From the NCBI GenBank assembly GCA_964346355.1, contig CAYFUH010000015.1, positions 1 through 35,572 on the forward strand: a stretch of DNA of 35,572 bases, in the 5' to 3' direction. Below, piece by piece: positions 14,059 through 22,498 of this stretch; within the stretch, counting starts at the first letter, position 1; the number at the start of each line of letters is the position of its first letter. This DNA is from UBA6115 sp964346355. Lineage in GTDB: Bacteria > Bacillota > Clostridia > Christensenellales > Aristaeellaceae. Position numbers and translations under genes: made by a program. The notes beneath the pieces were generated by a model that worked only from the letters and a program-made list of their open reading frames with translations, was not told the origin of the DNA and did no database searches.

Positions 14059-16070
14059 ACAAGTTTAAACTGGTCGCGCCTTTTGAGCCCCAGGGGGATC
14101 AGCCCCAGGCCATCACCGCGCTCTCAGACGGGCTTTTAGTGGGGCTCACCGGGCAAACCCTGCTGGGCGTCACCGGCTCCGGCAAGACCTACACCATGGC
14201 TTCCGTTATCGAGCAGGTGCAAAAGCCCACGCTCATCATCGCGCACAACAAGACGCTGGCAGCGCAGCTGTGCGCGGAGTTCCGCGCCTTCTTCCCAAAC
14301 AGCGCGGTGGAGTATTTTGTCAGCTACTACGATTACTACCAGCCGGAGGCCTACATCGCCTCCAGCGACACCTACATCGAAAAGGACTCCTCCATCAATG
14401 ACGAGATCGACCGCCTGCGCCACAGCGCCACGGCGGCCTTAAAGGAGCGCCGCGATGTCATCATCGTCGCCTCCGTCTCCTGCATCTACGCCATGGGCGA
14501 CCCCAGCGAGTACTTAGGGCAGATGCTCTCCCTGCGCCCCGGGATGAAGATGACGCCGGAGGCGCTGGCGCACAAGCTGGTGGATATCCAGTATGAGCGC
14601 AACGACATTGCGCTGGCGCGCGGCATGTTCCGCGTGCGCGGGGATGTGGTGGATATCATTCCCATCAACCTGGAGGACAACGGCCTGCGGGTGGAGTTCT
14701 TTGGCGATGAGATTGAGCGCGTATCAGAAACCGCGGTCACCACAGGCCGCGCCCTGCGCCAGCTCACGCACGCAGCGCTTTACCCCGCTACGCACTATGC
14801 CACCAGCGAGGAAGGGCTCAAGCGCGGCATCACACAGATTGAAGCGGATTTAGAGGAGCGCGTCCGCTATTTCGAGCAGGAAAACCGCCTGCTGGAAGCG
14901 CAGCGCATCGCCCAGCGCACGCATTATGACATCGAGATGCTGCGCGAGATCGGCTTTGTGTCCGGTATAGAGAACTACAGCCGCTATTTTGACGGCCGGC
15001 AGCCGGGCGACCCGCCTTTCACGCTGCTGGATTACTTCCCGAAGGATTTTATCTGCTTTATTGATGAAAGCCATGTGACCGTGCCGCAGATCAGGGGCAT
15101 GTACAACGGGGACCGCGCCCGCAAGACACAACTGGTGGATTACGGCTTCCGCCTGCCCTCCGCCTTTGACAACCGCCCGCTGATGTTTGATGAGTTTGAG
15201 GCGCGCATCCCGCAGACGGTCTTTGTGTCCGCCACACCGGGGGAGTATGAGGCCACGCACAGCCAGCGCACGGTGGAGCAGATCATCCGGCCCACCGGCC
15301 TGCTTGACCCCAAGATCATCGTGCGCCCGGCCACCGGCCAGGTGGACGACCTGGTGGGGGAGATCAACCAGGTGGTGGACCAGGGCTTCCGCGTGCTGGT
15401 CACCACGCTCACCAAGGCCATGGCCGAGCGGCTGACCGACTACCTGCGCGAGTTGGGCATGCGCGTGCGCTACCTGCATTCGGAGATCAAAACCATGGAG
15501 CGCATGGAGCTGCTGCGCGATCTGCGCCTGGGCGCTTATGACACTCTGGTGGGGATTAACCTGCTAAGAGAGGGGTTAGACTTGCCGGAAGTGGCGCTTG
15601 TGGCCATTTTGGACGCGGATAAGGAAGGTTTTCTGCGGTCGGAGACCAGTCTGGTGCAAACCGTGGGCAGGGCTGCCCGCAACACGGAAGGCCGCGTCAT
15701 CATGTACGCGGACAAGCCCACGGATTCCATGATGCGCGCCATTGGGGAGACCAACCGCCGCCGCGGCATCCAGGAAGCCTATAACAAGCAGCATGGCATC
15801 ACGCCGGAGACCATCAACTCTGCAGTCCGAGAATTGATCGCCATCGCGGAGCTGTCCGACAAGGACGCGGCTGAGCGCGGCTTGACGGAGGAGGAGCGCA
15901 CCGCCCTGGCCCTGTCGCTTGAGGACAAGATGCTGGCCGCCGCCCAGAACCTGGACTTTGAGCAGGCTGCCAAGCTGCGCGACCAGATCTTCAGCCTGCG
16001 TGGGGAAGCACCCATTGAGAAAAAGCAGCCGCAGCCTGCCAGGCGCAGGCGCGCCCGCGTCCGGAAATAA
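14055..16070 (+). CDS. uvrB: UvrABC excinuclease subunit B
   Basis: Damage-verifying helicase-like subunit of nucleotide excision repair. The 671-residue protein has Walker A GVTGSGKT (about residues 39-46), the DNA-separating beta-hairpin region YFVSYYDYYQPEAYI with SSDTYIEKDSSIN, helicase motifs FIDESHVTVPQ and INLLREGLDLPEV, QTVGRAARN, and a C-terminal UVR motif near residue 630 (NLDFEQAAKLRDQIFSL) that recruits UvrC. Length is typical. The start overlaps the preceding regulator by 4 nt. No uvrA or uvrC is next to it; the downstream 386 bases are non-coding. Confidence 0.97.
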   Translation: MNKFKLVAPFEPQGDQPQAITALSDGLLVGLTGQTLLGVTGSGKTYTMASVIEQVQKPTLIIAHNKTLAAQLCAEFRAFFPNSAVEYFVSYYDYYQPEAYIASSDTYIEKDSSINDEIDRLRHSATAALKERRDVIIVASVSCIYAMGDPSEYLGQMLSLRPGMKMTPEALAHKLVDIQYERNDIALARGMFRVRGDVVDIIPINLEDNGLRVEFFGDEIERVSETAVTTGRALRQLTHAALYPATHYATSEEGLKRGITQIEADLEERVRYFEQENRLLEAQRIAQRTHYDIEMLREIGFVSGIENYSRYFDGRQPGDPPFTLLDYFPKDFICFIDESHVTVPQIRGMYNGDRARKTQLVDYGFRLPSAFDNRPLMFDEFEARIPQTVFVSATPGEYEATHSQRTVEQIIRPTGLLDPKIIVRPATGQVDDLVGEINQVVDQGFRVLVTTLTKAMAERLTDYLRELGMRVRYLHSEIKTMERMELLRDLRLGAYDTLVGINLLREGLDLPEVALVAILDADKEGFLRSETSLVQTVGRAARNTEGRVIMYADKPTDSMMRAIGETNRRRGIQEAYNKQHGITPETINSAVRELIAIAELSDKDAAERGLTEEERTALALSLEDKMLAAAQNLDFEQAAKLRDQIFSLRGEAPIEKKQPQPARRRRARVRK

Positions 16071-16239
16071 AAACAGGGAATGCCCTTTTTCGCCTGCGAT
16101 TGCATGGTTTTGGGTATCATCTGGTCATGGGTTCGGGTAAAGGGCTTGCGAAATACAGTTTTTCGCCGTTTTATCCGAAAACTGCCGGAAAACTTTGTTC
16201 ATCTTGACAAAAATCTTCCCTGTTTGTTAAGATATCACT
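16071..16239. other. Non-coding stretch between uvrB and the rny leader
   Basis: Only a weak AGGG/CCCT hairpin followed by TTTTT (about 16074-16090), which may be the uvrB terminator, and the leader promoter are seen here. No gene is supported. Confidence 0.4.
16204..16233 (+). promoter_or_regulatory. Promoter of the rny leader
   Basis: A perfect TTGACA (16204-16209), an 18-nt spacer and TAAGAT (16228-16233) predict a start near 16240. Confidence 0.85.
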
Positions 16240-16403
16240 GTCCGGCTTTGCCGGCAGCGTGCTGCCGGGATTGCTGTTTAGATACACAGGGGCTGTCTTC
16301 GCGGGGTTGCGCCCGCTTGAGCATACAGATGGGTTGTCCATCTGGTGATTGCTGCTTGTCATCACTCAGCGACAAAGCCGAGGGTTTTTCCCGCGGCTTT
16401 TTT
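16240..16403 (+). ncRNA. Structured leader (candidate riboswitch or attenuator) upstream of rny
   Basis: About 164 nt from a strong promoter to an intrinsic terminator 54 nt before rny. The 5' segment 16243-16250 (CGGCTTTG) pairs perfectly with 16373-16380 (CAAAGCCG). The next segment 16271-16276 pairs with 16367-16372, giving a continuous 3' strand of 14 nt. This closing helix uses the same bases (16374-16380) that form the 5' arm of the terminator, so helix and terminator exclude each other. Inside are hairpins at 16251-16268, 16286-16296, 16301-16316, 16326-16344 and 16345-16365. This is the layout of an ON-type riboswitch or antitermination leader. No known riboswitch class was recognised. 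It could instead be a free small RNA of similar length. Confidence 0.7.
16374..16403 (+). terminator. Terminator at the end of the rny leader
   Basis: AAAGCCG (16374-16380) pairs with CGGCTTT (16394-16400) and GGG (16382-16384) with CCC (16390-16392), around a TTTTT loop. Six T residues end it. Confidence 0.9.
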
Positions 16404-16456
16404 ACTTGCCGGACCACATTTAATTGAGAGTATGAGAATACTAAAAAGGAGGAGTC

Positions 16457-17998
16457 ATGCCGACCTTAGTCTGGATCCTGATCGCGATCGCGGCGTGTAT
16501 CGCCGGTGCGTTCATCGGATTTATGTATTACAAGAACACGCTTGAAAAAAAGATCGGCCGCGCGGACAAGTACGCCAAGGAACTGTTGGACGACGCTACC
16601 CGCAAGGCGGAAGAAAAGAAAAAAGAAACCATCCTGGAAGCAAAGGAAGAGGTGCTGCGCCTCAAGGGCGAGTTGGACCGTGAAATCAACGACCGCCGTG
16701 CCGAGCAGATGCGCGCAGAACGCCGCGTCGCCCAGCGCGAGGAAACCATGGACAAAAAGCTGGACAACCTGGAGAAGCGCGAGGAGCGCATGAACCAAAA
16801 GTCCGAGGAAATCACCCGCCGATTGCAGGAAGCAGAGGAACTGCGCGACAGGCAGGCAGGGGAATTGGAACGCATCGCCGGGCTCACGGCGGAGGAAGCC
16901 ACCCAGGCCATCATCTCCCGGGTAGAGAAGGAAGCCTATCACGACGCGGCCGCCCTGGTGAAGGACATTGAACTAAACGCCAAGGAGGAAGGCAACAAAA
17001 AAGCGCGGGAGATTATTGCCATGGCCATCCAGCGCTGCGCCTCTGACCACGTGGCGGAAACAACGGTCTCCGTCATTTCCCTGCCCAATGACGACATGAA
17101 AGGCCGCATCATCGGCCGCGAAGGCCGCAACATCCGGGCCCTGGAGCAGGCCACTGGCGTTGATCTTATCATCGACGACACGCCCGAAGCCGTCATCATT
17201 TCCGCGTTTGACCCGGTGCGAAGGGAGACAGCCCGCATCGCCATTGAGCGCCTGCTGGCGGATGGCCGCATCCACCCCGCCCGCATTGAGGAGATGGTGG
17301 AGAAGGCCAAGAAGGAAGTGGACGAGCAAATCAAGGAAGCCGGCGAGCAGGCCATCTTTGAGACCGGTCAGCACGGCATCCATCCCGAAATCGTCAAAAC
17401 CTTGGGCCGCATGAAATACCGCACCAGCTACGGCCAGAACGTGCTCAAGCACTCCATTGAGGTGTCCCACTTAGCGGGCCTGATGGCTGCAGAGCTGGGC
17501 GAGGACGCCCAGTTGGCCAAGCGCGCAGGCCTTTTGCATGACCTGGGCAAGGCCATTGACCGGGAGCAGGAAGGCACCCATACTGCCCTGGGGGGTGAAC
17601 TGGCCCGCAAATACAAGGAGCATCCGGAGGTCATCCACGCCATCCTGTCCCACCACAACGATGTGGAGCCGCAGTCCATCATCGCGGTACTGGTGCAGGC
17701 GGCGGACGCCATCTCGGCTGCCCGGCCCGGCGCCAGGCGGGAGATGCTGGAAAACTACATCAAGCGCCTCACCAAATTGGAGGAAATCGCCAATTCCTTC
17801 TCCGGTGTGGAGAAATGCTACGCCGTCCAGTCCGGCCGCGAGGTGCGCATCATGGTCAAGCCTGATGACGTCAACGACGACGGCGTGCGCATCATCGCCA
17901 AGGAGATCGCCAAGCGCATTGAGAACGAGATGGAATTCCCCGGCCAGATCCGCGTGAATGTCATCCGCGAGATGCGCAGCGTCGAGTATGCTAAGTAA
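16457..17998 (+). CDS. rny: Ribonuclease Y
   Basis: Membrane-anchored endoribonuclease that starts mRNA decay in Bacillota. The 513-residue protein has an N-terminal membrane helix (LVWILIAIAACIAGAFIGF), a long charged coiled coil (about residues 30-190), a KH RNA-binding domain (KGRIIGREGRNIRALEQATG, about 215-235), and an HD domain with the metal-binding pair in LLHDLGKAIDRE and the upstream His in VLKHSIEVSHLAGLM. AAAAGGAGG lies just before the ATG. The transcript passes through the leader at 16240-16403, so its expression is likely attenuated. A strong terminator follows at 18046. Confidence 0.97.
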   Translation: MPTLVWILIAIAACIAGAFIGFMYYKNTLEKKIGRADKYAKELLDDATRKAEEKKKETILEAKEEVLRLKGELDREINDRRAEQMRAERRVAQREETMDKKLDNLEKREERMNQKSEEITRRLQEAEELRDRQAGELERIAGLTAEEATQAIISRVEKEAYHDAAALVKDIELNAKEEGNKKAREIIAMAIQRCASDHVAETTVSVISLPNDDMKGRIIGREGRNIRALEQATGVDLIIDDTPEAVIISAFDPVRRETARIAIERLLADGRIHPARIEEMVEKAKKEVDEQIKEAGEQAIFETGQHGIHPEIVKTLGRMKYRTSYGQNVLKHSIEVSHLAGLMAAELGEDAQLAKRAGLLHDLGKAIDREQEGTHTALGGELARKYKEHPEVIHAILSHHNDVEPQSIIAVLVQAADAISAARPGARREMLENYIKRLTKLEEIANSFSGVEKCYAVQSGREVRIMVKPDDVNDDGVRIIAKEIAKRIENEMEFPGQIRVNVIREMRSVEYAK

Positions 17999-18045
17999 AC
18001 CTTAACACCTAAGTTATGTATGCATATAAAATGCAGAAATGACAA

Positions 18046-18073
18046 CGGGCCGCTTTTTACGCGGCCCGCTTTT
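18046..18073 (+). terminator. Terminator of rny
   Basis: Arms 18046-18053 and 18061-18068 (CGGGCCGC/GCGGCCCG), loop TTTTTAC, followed by CTTTT. It ends only 16 nt before the next start codon, inside the likely 5' region of the thioesterase gene. Confidence 0.85.
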
Positions 18074-18088
18074 GTGAGGGAGACAACC

Positions 18089-18817
18089 ATGAAACTGCTG
18101 GAAAACCAATTTAAAATTCTGTCCTCAGACTGTGACCGCTTTGGCTATTTAAAGATGAACCGCGTGCTGGTGTTCATGCAGGAATTGGCGGGGGAGCACT
18201 CCGACATCCTGGGCTGGAGCTTTGAGAACACCCTGTCGCATAACGCGGTGTGGGTGGTGACGCGCAACGAGTTTGAGATCATCAGCTACCCGCGCATCGG
18301 GCAGTCCGTTTTGGGCAGAACCTTCCCCGGCCGCGCGCGCAGGGGCATATACCCGCGCTATTATGTGATTGAGGATCAAGCGGGCCAACCGCTGATCCGC
18401 GGCAGCAGCTTCTGGGCGCTGGTAGATGTGACCACCCGGCAGATGACGGACATCAAGGAGATTTCGGCGGATTTCCCGGACACCGGTGGCCTGGTTCCCT
18501 ATTTCCGCAACCCCGGTGCGGCGGATGAGCTGACAGAAGGCATCAAACGTGACAGCACCTGGCGCCCCGTGTTCACAGAGCTGGACCGCAACGGCCATGT
18601 CAACAATACCCGCGCGGCTGACTGGGCGCTCTGTTTTTTAAGCGAGACCGCGGACATCAGCCAGCACCCGGTGCGCACTGTGCGCGCCTCCTACCATAAG
18701 GAAATGATGGCTGGTGACGCGGTGGATCTGTCCTTTGTCTCAAAGGACAAGGCGTTCAGCCTGCGCTGTGACATCAAAGGGGAACTGGCGCTGCGGCTGT
18801 CAGGGGAATTGTTTTAA
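18089..18817 (+). CDS. Acyl-ACP thioesterase
   Basis: Cytosolic enzyme hydrolysing acyl-acyl carrier protein to free fatty acid. The 242-residue protein has two hot-dog domains. The first contains DRFGYLKMNRVLVFMQELAGEHS and VWVVTRNEFEI. The second carries ELDRNGHVNNTRAADWA (about residues 168-184), with the Asn and His of the bacterial acyl-ACP thioesterase family. The start at 18089 has GAGGGAG 6 nt upstream; an in-frame extension to 18020 would run through the rny terminator and is rejected. It is followed by tag after 10 nt, so the two probably form an operon. Confidence 0.9.
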   Translation: MKLLENQFKILSSDCDRFGYLKMNRVLVFMQELAGEHSDILGWSFENTLSHNAVWVVTRNEFEIISYPRIGQSVLGRTFPGRARRGIYPRYYVIEDQAGQPLIRGSSFWALVDVTTRQMTDIKEISADFPDTGGLVPYFRNPGAADELTEGIKRDSTWRPVFTELDRNGHVNNTRAADWALCFLSETADISQHPVRTVRASYHKEMMAGDAVDLSFVSKDKAFSLRCDIKGELALRLSGELF

Positions 18818-18827
18818 GGGAGCGTGT

Positions 18828-19400
18828 ATGGCACAAACCATAAACCGCTGCGACTGGGCCACAAAAAGCCCGATTGAGCAGGATTATCACGACCACAAAT
18901 GGGGCATTCCGGTATACGAAGACAGGGAACTGTTCAAAATGCTGCTGCTGGAGGGCATGCAGGCGGGGCTGAGCTGGGTTACCATCTTAAAGAAAATGGA
19001 CACCATGTGCGCTGCCTTTGATGATTTTGACCCGGAAAAATTAATTGCCTACGACGAGGAAAAGGTAGCGAAACTCCTGCAAAACGAGGGCATCATCCGC
19101 AACCGCCTGAAAATCCAATCGGCATCCGCCAACGCCAGGGCGTATTTTGCGCTGCGTGAGGAGTTTGGCTCCCTTTCCAACTATCTGTGGGGCTTTGTGC
19201 GCCATCAACCCATCATCAACACGTGGGAGCATATCCGGGAGGTTCCAGCCAGGACGGATCTTTCAGACACAATCAGCCGGGACTTGAAGAAAAGAGGGTT
19301 CAAGTTTGTGGGCTCCACCATTGTATACGCCTTTATGCAGGCGGTGGGCATGGTCAACGACCATCTGGTAAGCTGTGATTTTAGAAGGGCATCAGGCTGA
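18828..19400 (+). CDS. tag: DNA-3-methyladenine glycosylase I
   Basis: Base-excision repair enzyme removing 3-methyladenine from alkylated DNA. At 190 residues it matches E. coli Tag (187). Zinc ligands are conserved: Cys8 (NRCDW), His21 (DYHDHKWGIP), and the C-terminal His and Cys in VNDHLVSC. Substrate-pocket residues lie in LLLEGMQAGLSWVTIL. The start at 18828 was chosen because AAGGGAG is 5 nt upstream and the family N-terminus begins there; the longer in-frame start lies inside the preceding gene. Confidence 0.95.
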   Translation: MAQTINRCDWATKSPIEQDYHDHKWGIPVYEDRELFKMLLLEGMQAGLSWVTILKKMDTMCAAFDDFDPEKLIAYDEEKVAKLLQNEGIIRNRLKIQSASANARAYFALREEFGSLSNYLWGFVRHQPIINTWEHIREVPARTDLSDTISRDLKKRGFKFVGSTIVYAFMQAVGMVNDHLVSCDFRRASG

Positions 19401-19416
19401 CCCATCCATCGTCATC

Positions 19417-19443
19417 AAAATACCCGCCTCATGAAGAGGCGGG
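19417..19443 (-). terminator. Terminator of the SDR/secreted protein operon
   Basis: Arms 19423-19430 and 19436-19443 (CCCGCCTC/GAGGCGGG), loop of 5 nt, followed on the minus strand by TATTTTGA. The plus strand lacks a T run, although tag ends just before it. Confidence 0.75.
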
Positions 19444-19462
19444 CATTGTAAACCCGGGGGTG

Positions 19463-20014
19463 TCATTGCCCCAGGCTGAACTCCGTGTGCCGGATGATGT
19501 CCCTCATGACGGAGGCCATGCTGCTGCGCAGCCTGCTGCTTGCGGAAAGCCGCAGCTCATACAAAAGGCCGCTGCCCTCAAAGACGCAGGTGATCTGGCG
19601 GGCTTCTTCATTTTTGATCATCAAAAAGCTGCCGCTTTGGTGCGGGATCACTTCATAGCTTTCCCCGCCATAGCGGCTGGCGAAGGCCAGCAGCGCTTCC
19701 TCGTCCATCAAGCCAAGATCCTGGCTGCCTGCGCTTGAAAGCGACAGCGTAATCACAAACTTGCCGGCGATGTCCTGCGCCTTGGCAGCCAGCCCGCTGC
19801 CAGTGAGCATCTTGCGCACCTCATCCGCCGTTGTCTCATACAGCGCCAGCACCGGGTTGTCCGCTGCCATGTTGTTGGTGAACACATCCAGGGAGGCGGG
19901 GAAGTGAACGGTCACCCCGTATTCCGGGATGTCCGCTGTGGTCGCAAGCGCCATGAGCGGGGTCAGCAGCATCATCGCGGCTAACAGCAGGCAAACTCGT
20001 TTCAGGTTCCTCAC
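19463..20014 (-). CDS. Secreted protein of unknown function
   Basis: The 183-residue product has a clear signal peptide (MRNLKRVCLLLAAMMLLTPLMALA, residues 1-24 read in parts) with a likely signal peptidase I site near ALA-TT and no lipobox. The mature part begins PEYGVTVHFPASLDVFT and recalls extracytoplasmic domains that start with a PxxFSVxFPxxLxV-type strand, but no family was recognised with confidence. Its ATG overlaps the stop of the upstream SDR gene by 4 nt, so the two are co-translated. The functional link to that epimerase is not evident. Confidence 0.75.
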   Translation of the reverse strand: MRNLKRVCLLLAAMMLLTPLMALATTADIPEYGVTVHFPASLDVFTNNMAADNPVLALYETTADEVRKMLTGSGLAAKAQDIAGKFVITLSLSSAGSQDLGLMDEEALLAFASRYGGESYEVIPHQSGSFLMIKNEEARQITCVFEGSGLLYELRLSASSRLRSSMASVMRDIIRHTEFSLGQ

Positions 20015-21027
20015 AGCGCGGCCACCTCCTCCTCGGCTTTTCTCATAATCTCAACCACCTTGTCGCAAAAGTGGTCAAAATCCGGGTCCTCCACCTGTTT
20101 TTCAGGCGTGTTCATGATGTAGTCAAGGGACATTTTAAGCCCCTGGTCAAAGCGCGTCCTGGCGGTAAAGCCCGGCACCAGGCGCTTGATCTTGCTGTTG
20201 TCAAACACGGCGCAGTTGGCCTTGTCGCCCAGCAGCGGGCCGGTGAAATCATAGTCCTGCGCCTGCGCCAGAATGTCCGAGGGCACATGGCAGGGCAGGA
20301 AGGGACGGTCTAAGGCTTCCGCCAACAGCCGGTGAATCTGGTTCCAGGTGAGGGCTTCGTCTGAGGTGATGTGCACCGCCTCGCCGATGGCGTGGTCGTT
20401 GCCCATCAAGCCGATGAAGGCATGCGCGAAATCTTCCGACCAGGTCACAGTCCACAAGCTGGTGCCGTCGCCGGGGATTAAGACAGGCTTGCGGTTTAGC
20501 ACGCGCTGGATGATTTGCCAGCTCCCCTTGTGCCCATGGATGGACAGGGGCAGCGTGCCCATGCCGTAGGTATGGCTGGGCCGGACGATCGTCATGGGGA
20601 AGTTCTCATGATCCCGTGCGGCACAAAGCAGCCTCTCACAAGCAAGCTTATCCCTGGAATACTGCCAGTAAGGGTTGGAAAGGGGCGAAGCCTCCGTGAT
20701 GACAGGGTTGCGCGTCGGCTTGATGTAGGCGGAAGCGGAAGAGATAAAGATATACTGCCGGGTCTTGCCGGTATAAAGGCGAATATCCCGCTCTATGTCC
20801 TCTGGTGTAAAGGCAATGAACTGTGCCACCACGTCAAAGCGCAGCCCGGCGATCTCCTTGGCTACCGCCTGCTCATCCCGCGCGTCACAGGTGATGTAGT
20901 TGGCGCCGGGCACCAGGTTGTTGCGGTTGCCGCGGTTGAGCAGCGTGACATCCCAGCCCTGCTGGATGAGTTTTAATGTAATCGGCAGGCTGATGGTGCC
21001 GGTGCCGCCAATAAGTAATGCCTTCAT
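20011..21027 (-). CDS. NAD-dependent epimerase/dehydratase family protein (extended SDR)
   Basis: The 338-residue protein begins MKALLIGGTGTISLPITLKL with a glycine-rich nucleotide-binding loop (GGTGTIS). It shows FISSASAYIKP and the catalytic-site region YWQYSRDKLACERLL, i.e. the YxxxK pair near residue 130. TIVRPSHTYG follows, typical of sugar nucleotide epimerases. The substrate is unknown. The start at 21027 was chosen over an in-frame upstream codon because AAAGGA lies 7 nt before it and the Rossmann fold starts at once. It has a good promoter at 21062-21090. Confidence 0.88.
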   Translation of the reverse strand: MKALLIGGTGTISLPITLKLIQQGWDVTLLNRGNRNNLVPGANYITCDARDEQAVAKEIAGLRFDVVAQFIAFTPEDIERDIRLYTGKTRQYIFISSASAYIKPTRNPVITEASPLSNPYWQYSRDKLACERLLCAARDHENFPMTIVRPSHTYGMGTLPLSIHGHKGSWQIIQRVLNRKPVLIPGDGTSLWTVTWSEDFAHAFIGLMGNDHAIGEAVHITSDEALTWNQIHRLLAEALDRPFLPCHVPSDILAQAQDYDFTGPLLGDKANCAVFDNSKIKRLVPGFTARTRFDQGLKMSLDYIMNTPEKQVEDPDFDHFCDKVVEIMRKAEEEVAAL

Positions 21028-21061
21028 GTCTTTTCCTTTCAGCGCCTTTGTATTTGCCCTT

Positions 21062-21090
21062 ATTGTACAGGATGGGGCAGGGCAATTCAA
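21062..21090 (-). promoter_or_regulatory. Promoter of the SDR/secreted protein operon
   Basis: On the minus strand TTGAAT (21090-21085), a 17-nt spacer and TACAAT (21067-21062). Confidence 0.75.
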
Positions 21091-21187
21091 GACGGTGAAT
21101 CATGCCTCCTTCACCGATACAACACCCAACAAGGCCGGTTTCATGCATGGAACGCGACAAAATCCGCAAACAACCGGCCAACCAGAT

Positions 21188-21217
21188 TTGACAGGTGTGC
21201 CGCGCCACCCCTATAAT
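21188..21217 (+). promoter_or_regulatory. Fully consensus promoter of the DEAD-box helicase gene
   Basis: TTGACA (21188-21193), an 18-nt spacer and TATAAT (21212-21217), both perfect. The 5' UTR holds a small GGCC-GCAA-GGCC hairpin just before the ribosome binding site. Confidence 0.92.
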
Positions 21218-21264
21218 GATGCGGTTAAGCACAAGGAAGGCCGCAAGGCCAAAAGGAGTTATCA

Positions 21265-22437
21265 TTGTCCCAAGAAAACAAATTTACCGCGCTGGATGTC
21301 TCCCGCGACGTCCTCAAAGGGCTTGAGCGCATGGGCATCAGCGAGCCCACCCAGATTCAGCTGGAAACCATTCCGCCCATGATGGCCGGCCGGGACATCA
21401 TCGGCATCGCGCCGACCGGCACCGGCAAAACCATTGCCTTTGGCATCCCGATGCTGGAGTACATCAGCCTCACCGAAACCCGCATCCAGGAGCTGGTGCT
21501 GGCGCCTACACGCGAATTGGCCATGCAGATTGTGGCAGAGCTGACGGAGCTGGCGCGCTTTATCCCGCAAATCCGCATCGCGGCCCTGTACGGCGGGCAG
21601 CCCATGTCCCGGCAGATTACCCAATTAAAGCGCAAGCCGCAGATTATCGTGGCAACGCCCGGGCGCCTGCTGGACATGCAAAACCGCGGCCATGTGCGCC
21701 TGGACCAGGTGCACACCATGGTCATTGACGAGGCGGATGAGATGCTCAAGATGGGCTTTGTGAAGGACGTCACCAAGATTATCGAATCCGTGCCGCCCAC
21801 CCGGCAATTGGTGATGTTCTCCGCCACCACCAACCGCGATGTGATGACCATCTCCTGGAAGTTCCAGCACACGCCCATTGAAATCACGGTGGAAGCAACC
21901 GCAGAAAACCGCCCGCAAATCAAACAGTACACCATGGTGGTGCCCCGGGAGAACAAGATGGGTGCGCTGATGTACCTGCTGGACTCGGACGAATACGACC
22001 GCATCATGATCTTTGTGAACACCAAGTTTATGACCCAGCGCGTGTGTGACCGCCTGCGCAAGCAAGGCTACCAGGCGGAGGCCCTGCACGGGGACATCCG
22101 CCAATCCCAGCGCACCCGCATCATGAATGATTACAAGGCTGGCCGCTTCCCCATCCTGGTGGCGACGGACGTGGCTGCCCGCGGCATTGACGTGGATGAT
22201 GTGGAAGCCGTCATCAATTACGACCTGCCCAATGAGAACGAGTACTACCTGCACCGCATCGGGCGCACGGGCCGCGCGCGCAAGCACGGCGTGGCCTTCA
22301 CCATGATGACCTTCCAGGAGTCCGTGCGCATGGACGAGATCCAGCGCTACATGGAAACCCAGCCCACCCCGCTGCATTTTGATGAGACCCGCATCCTGCG
22401 GCACGCAGACGGGGAAGCGTTTTTCGAGCACATCTAA
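21265..22437 (+). CDS. DEAD-box ATP-dependent RNA helicase, core-only
   Basis: The 390-residue protein contains the two RecA-like domains and nearly nothing else: Q motif (GISEPTQIQ), Walker A APTGTGKT (about residues 49-56), PTRELA, ATPGRLLD, DEAD in VIDEADEML, SAT in FSATTN, then VATDVAARGIDVDDV and HRIGRTGRA. It lacks the basic C-terminal tail of CshA or DeaD, so its RNA target is open. The start is TTG (21265), set by AGGAG 6 nt upstream and the family N-terminus. A consensus promoter suggests high expression. The gene ends at a bidirectional terminator. Confidence 0.95.
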   Translation: MSQENKFTALDVSRDVLKGLERMGISEPTQIQLETIPPMMAGRDIIGIAPTGTGKTIAFGIPMLEYISLTETRIQELVLAPTRELAMQIVAELTELARFIPQIRIAALYGGQPMSRQITQLKRKPQIIVATPGRLLDMQNRGHVRLDQVHTMVIDEADEMLKMGFVKDVTKIIESVPPTRQLVMFSATTNRDVMTISWKFQHTPIEITVEATAENRPQIKQYTMVVPRENKMGALMYLLDSDEYDRIMIFVNTKFMTQRVCDRLRKQGYQAEALHGDIRQSQRTRIMNDYKAGRFPILVATDVAARGIDVDDVEAVINYDLPNENEYYLHRIGRTGRARKHGVAFTMMTFQESVRMDEIQRYMETQPTPLHFDETRILRHADGEAFFEHI

Positions 22438-22459
22438 GCCGGCTATCGGCATACAAAAA

Positions 22460-22493
22460 GGGCGCGGAGCAAATTCCGCGCCCTATGTTTTTT
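22460..22493. terminator. Bidirectional terminator between the helicase and foldase genes
   Basis: Arms 22460-22468 and 22475-22483 (GGGCGCGGA/TCCGCGCCC). T runs follow on both strands. Confidence 0.92.
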
Positions 22494-22498
22494 GTGGC

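Noticed and set aside
16240..16403. 6S RNA
   Set aside because: Length is similar, but there are several short hairpins rather than one long rod with a central bubble.
18020..18088. N-terminal extension of the acyl-ACP thioesterase
   Set aside because: It would translate through the rny terminator; the start at 18089 has a good ribosome site and the family N-terminus.
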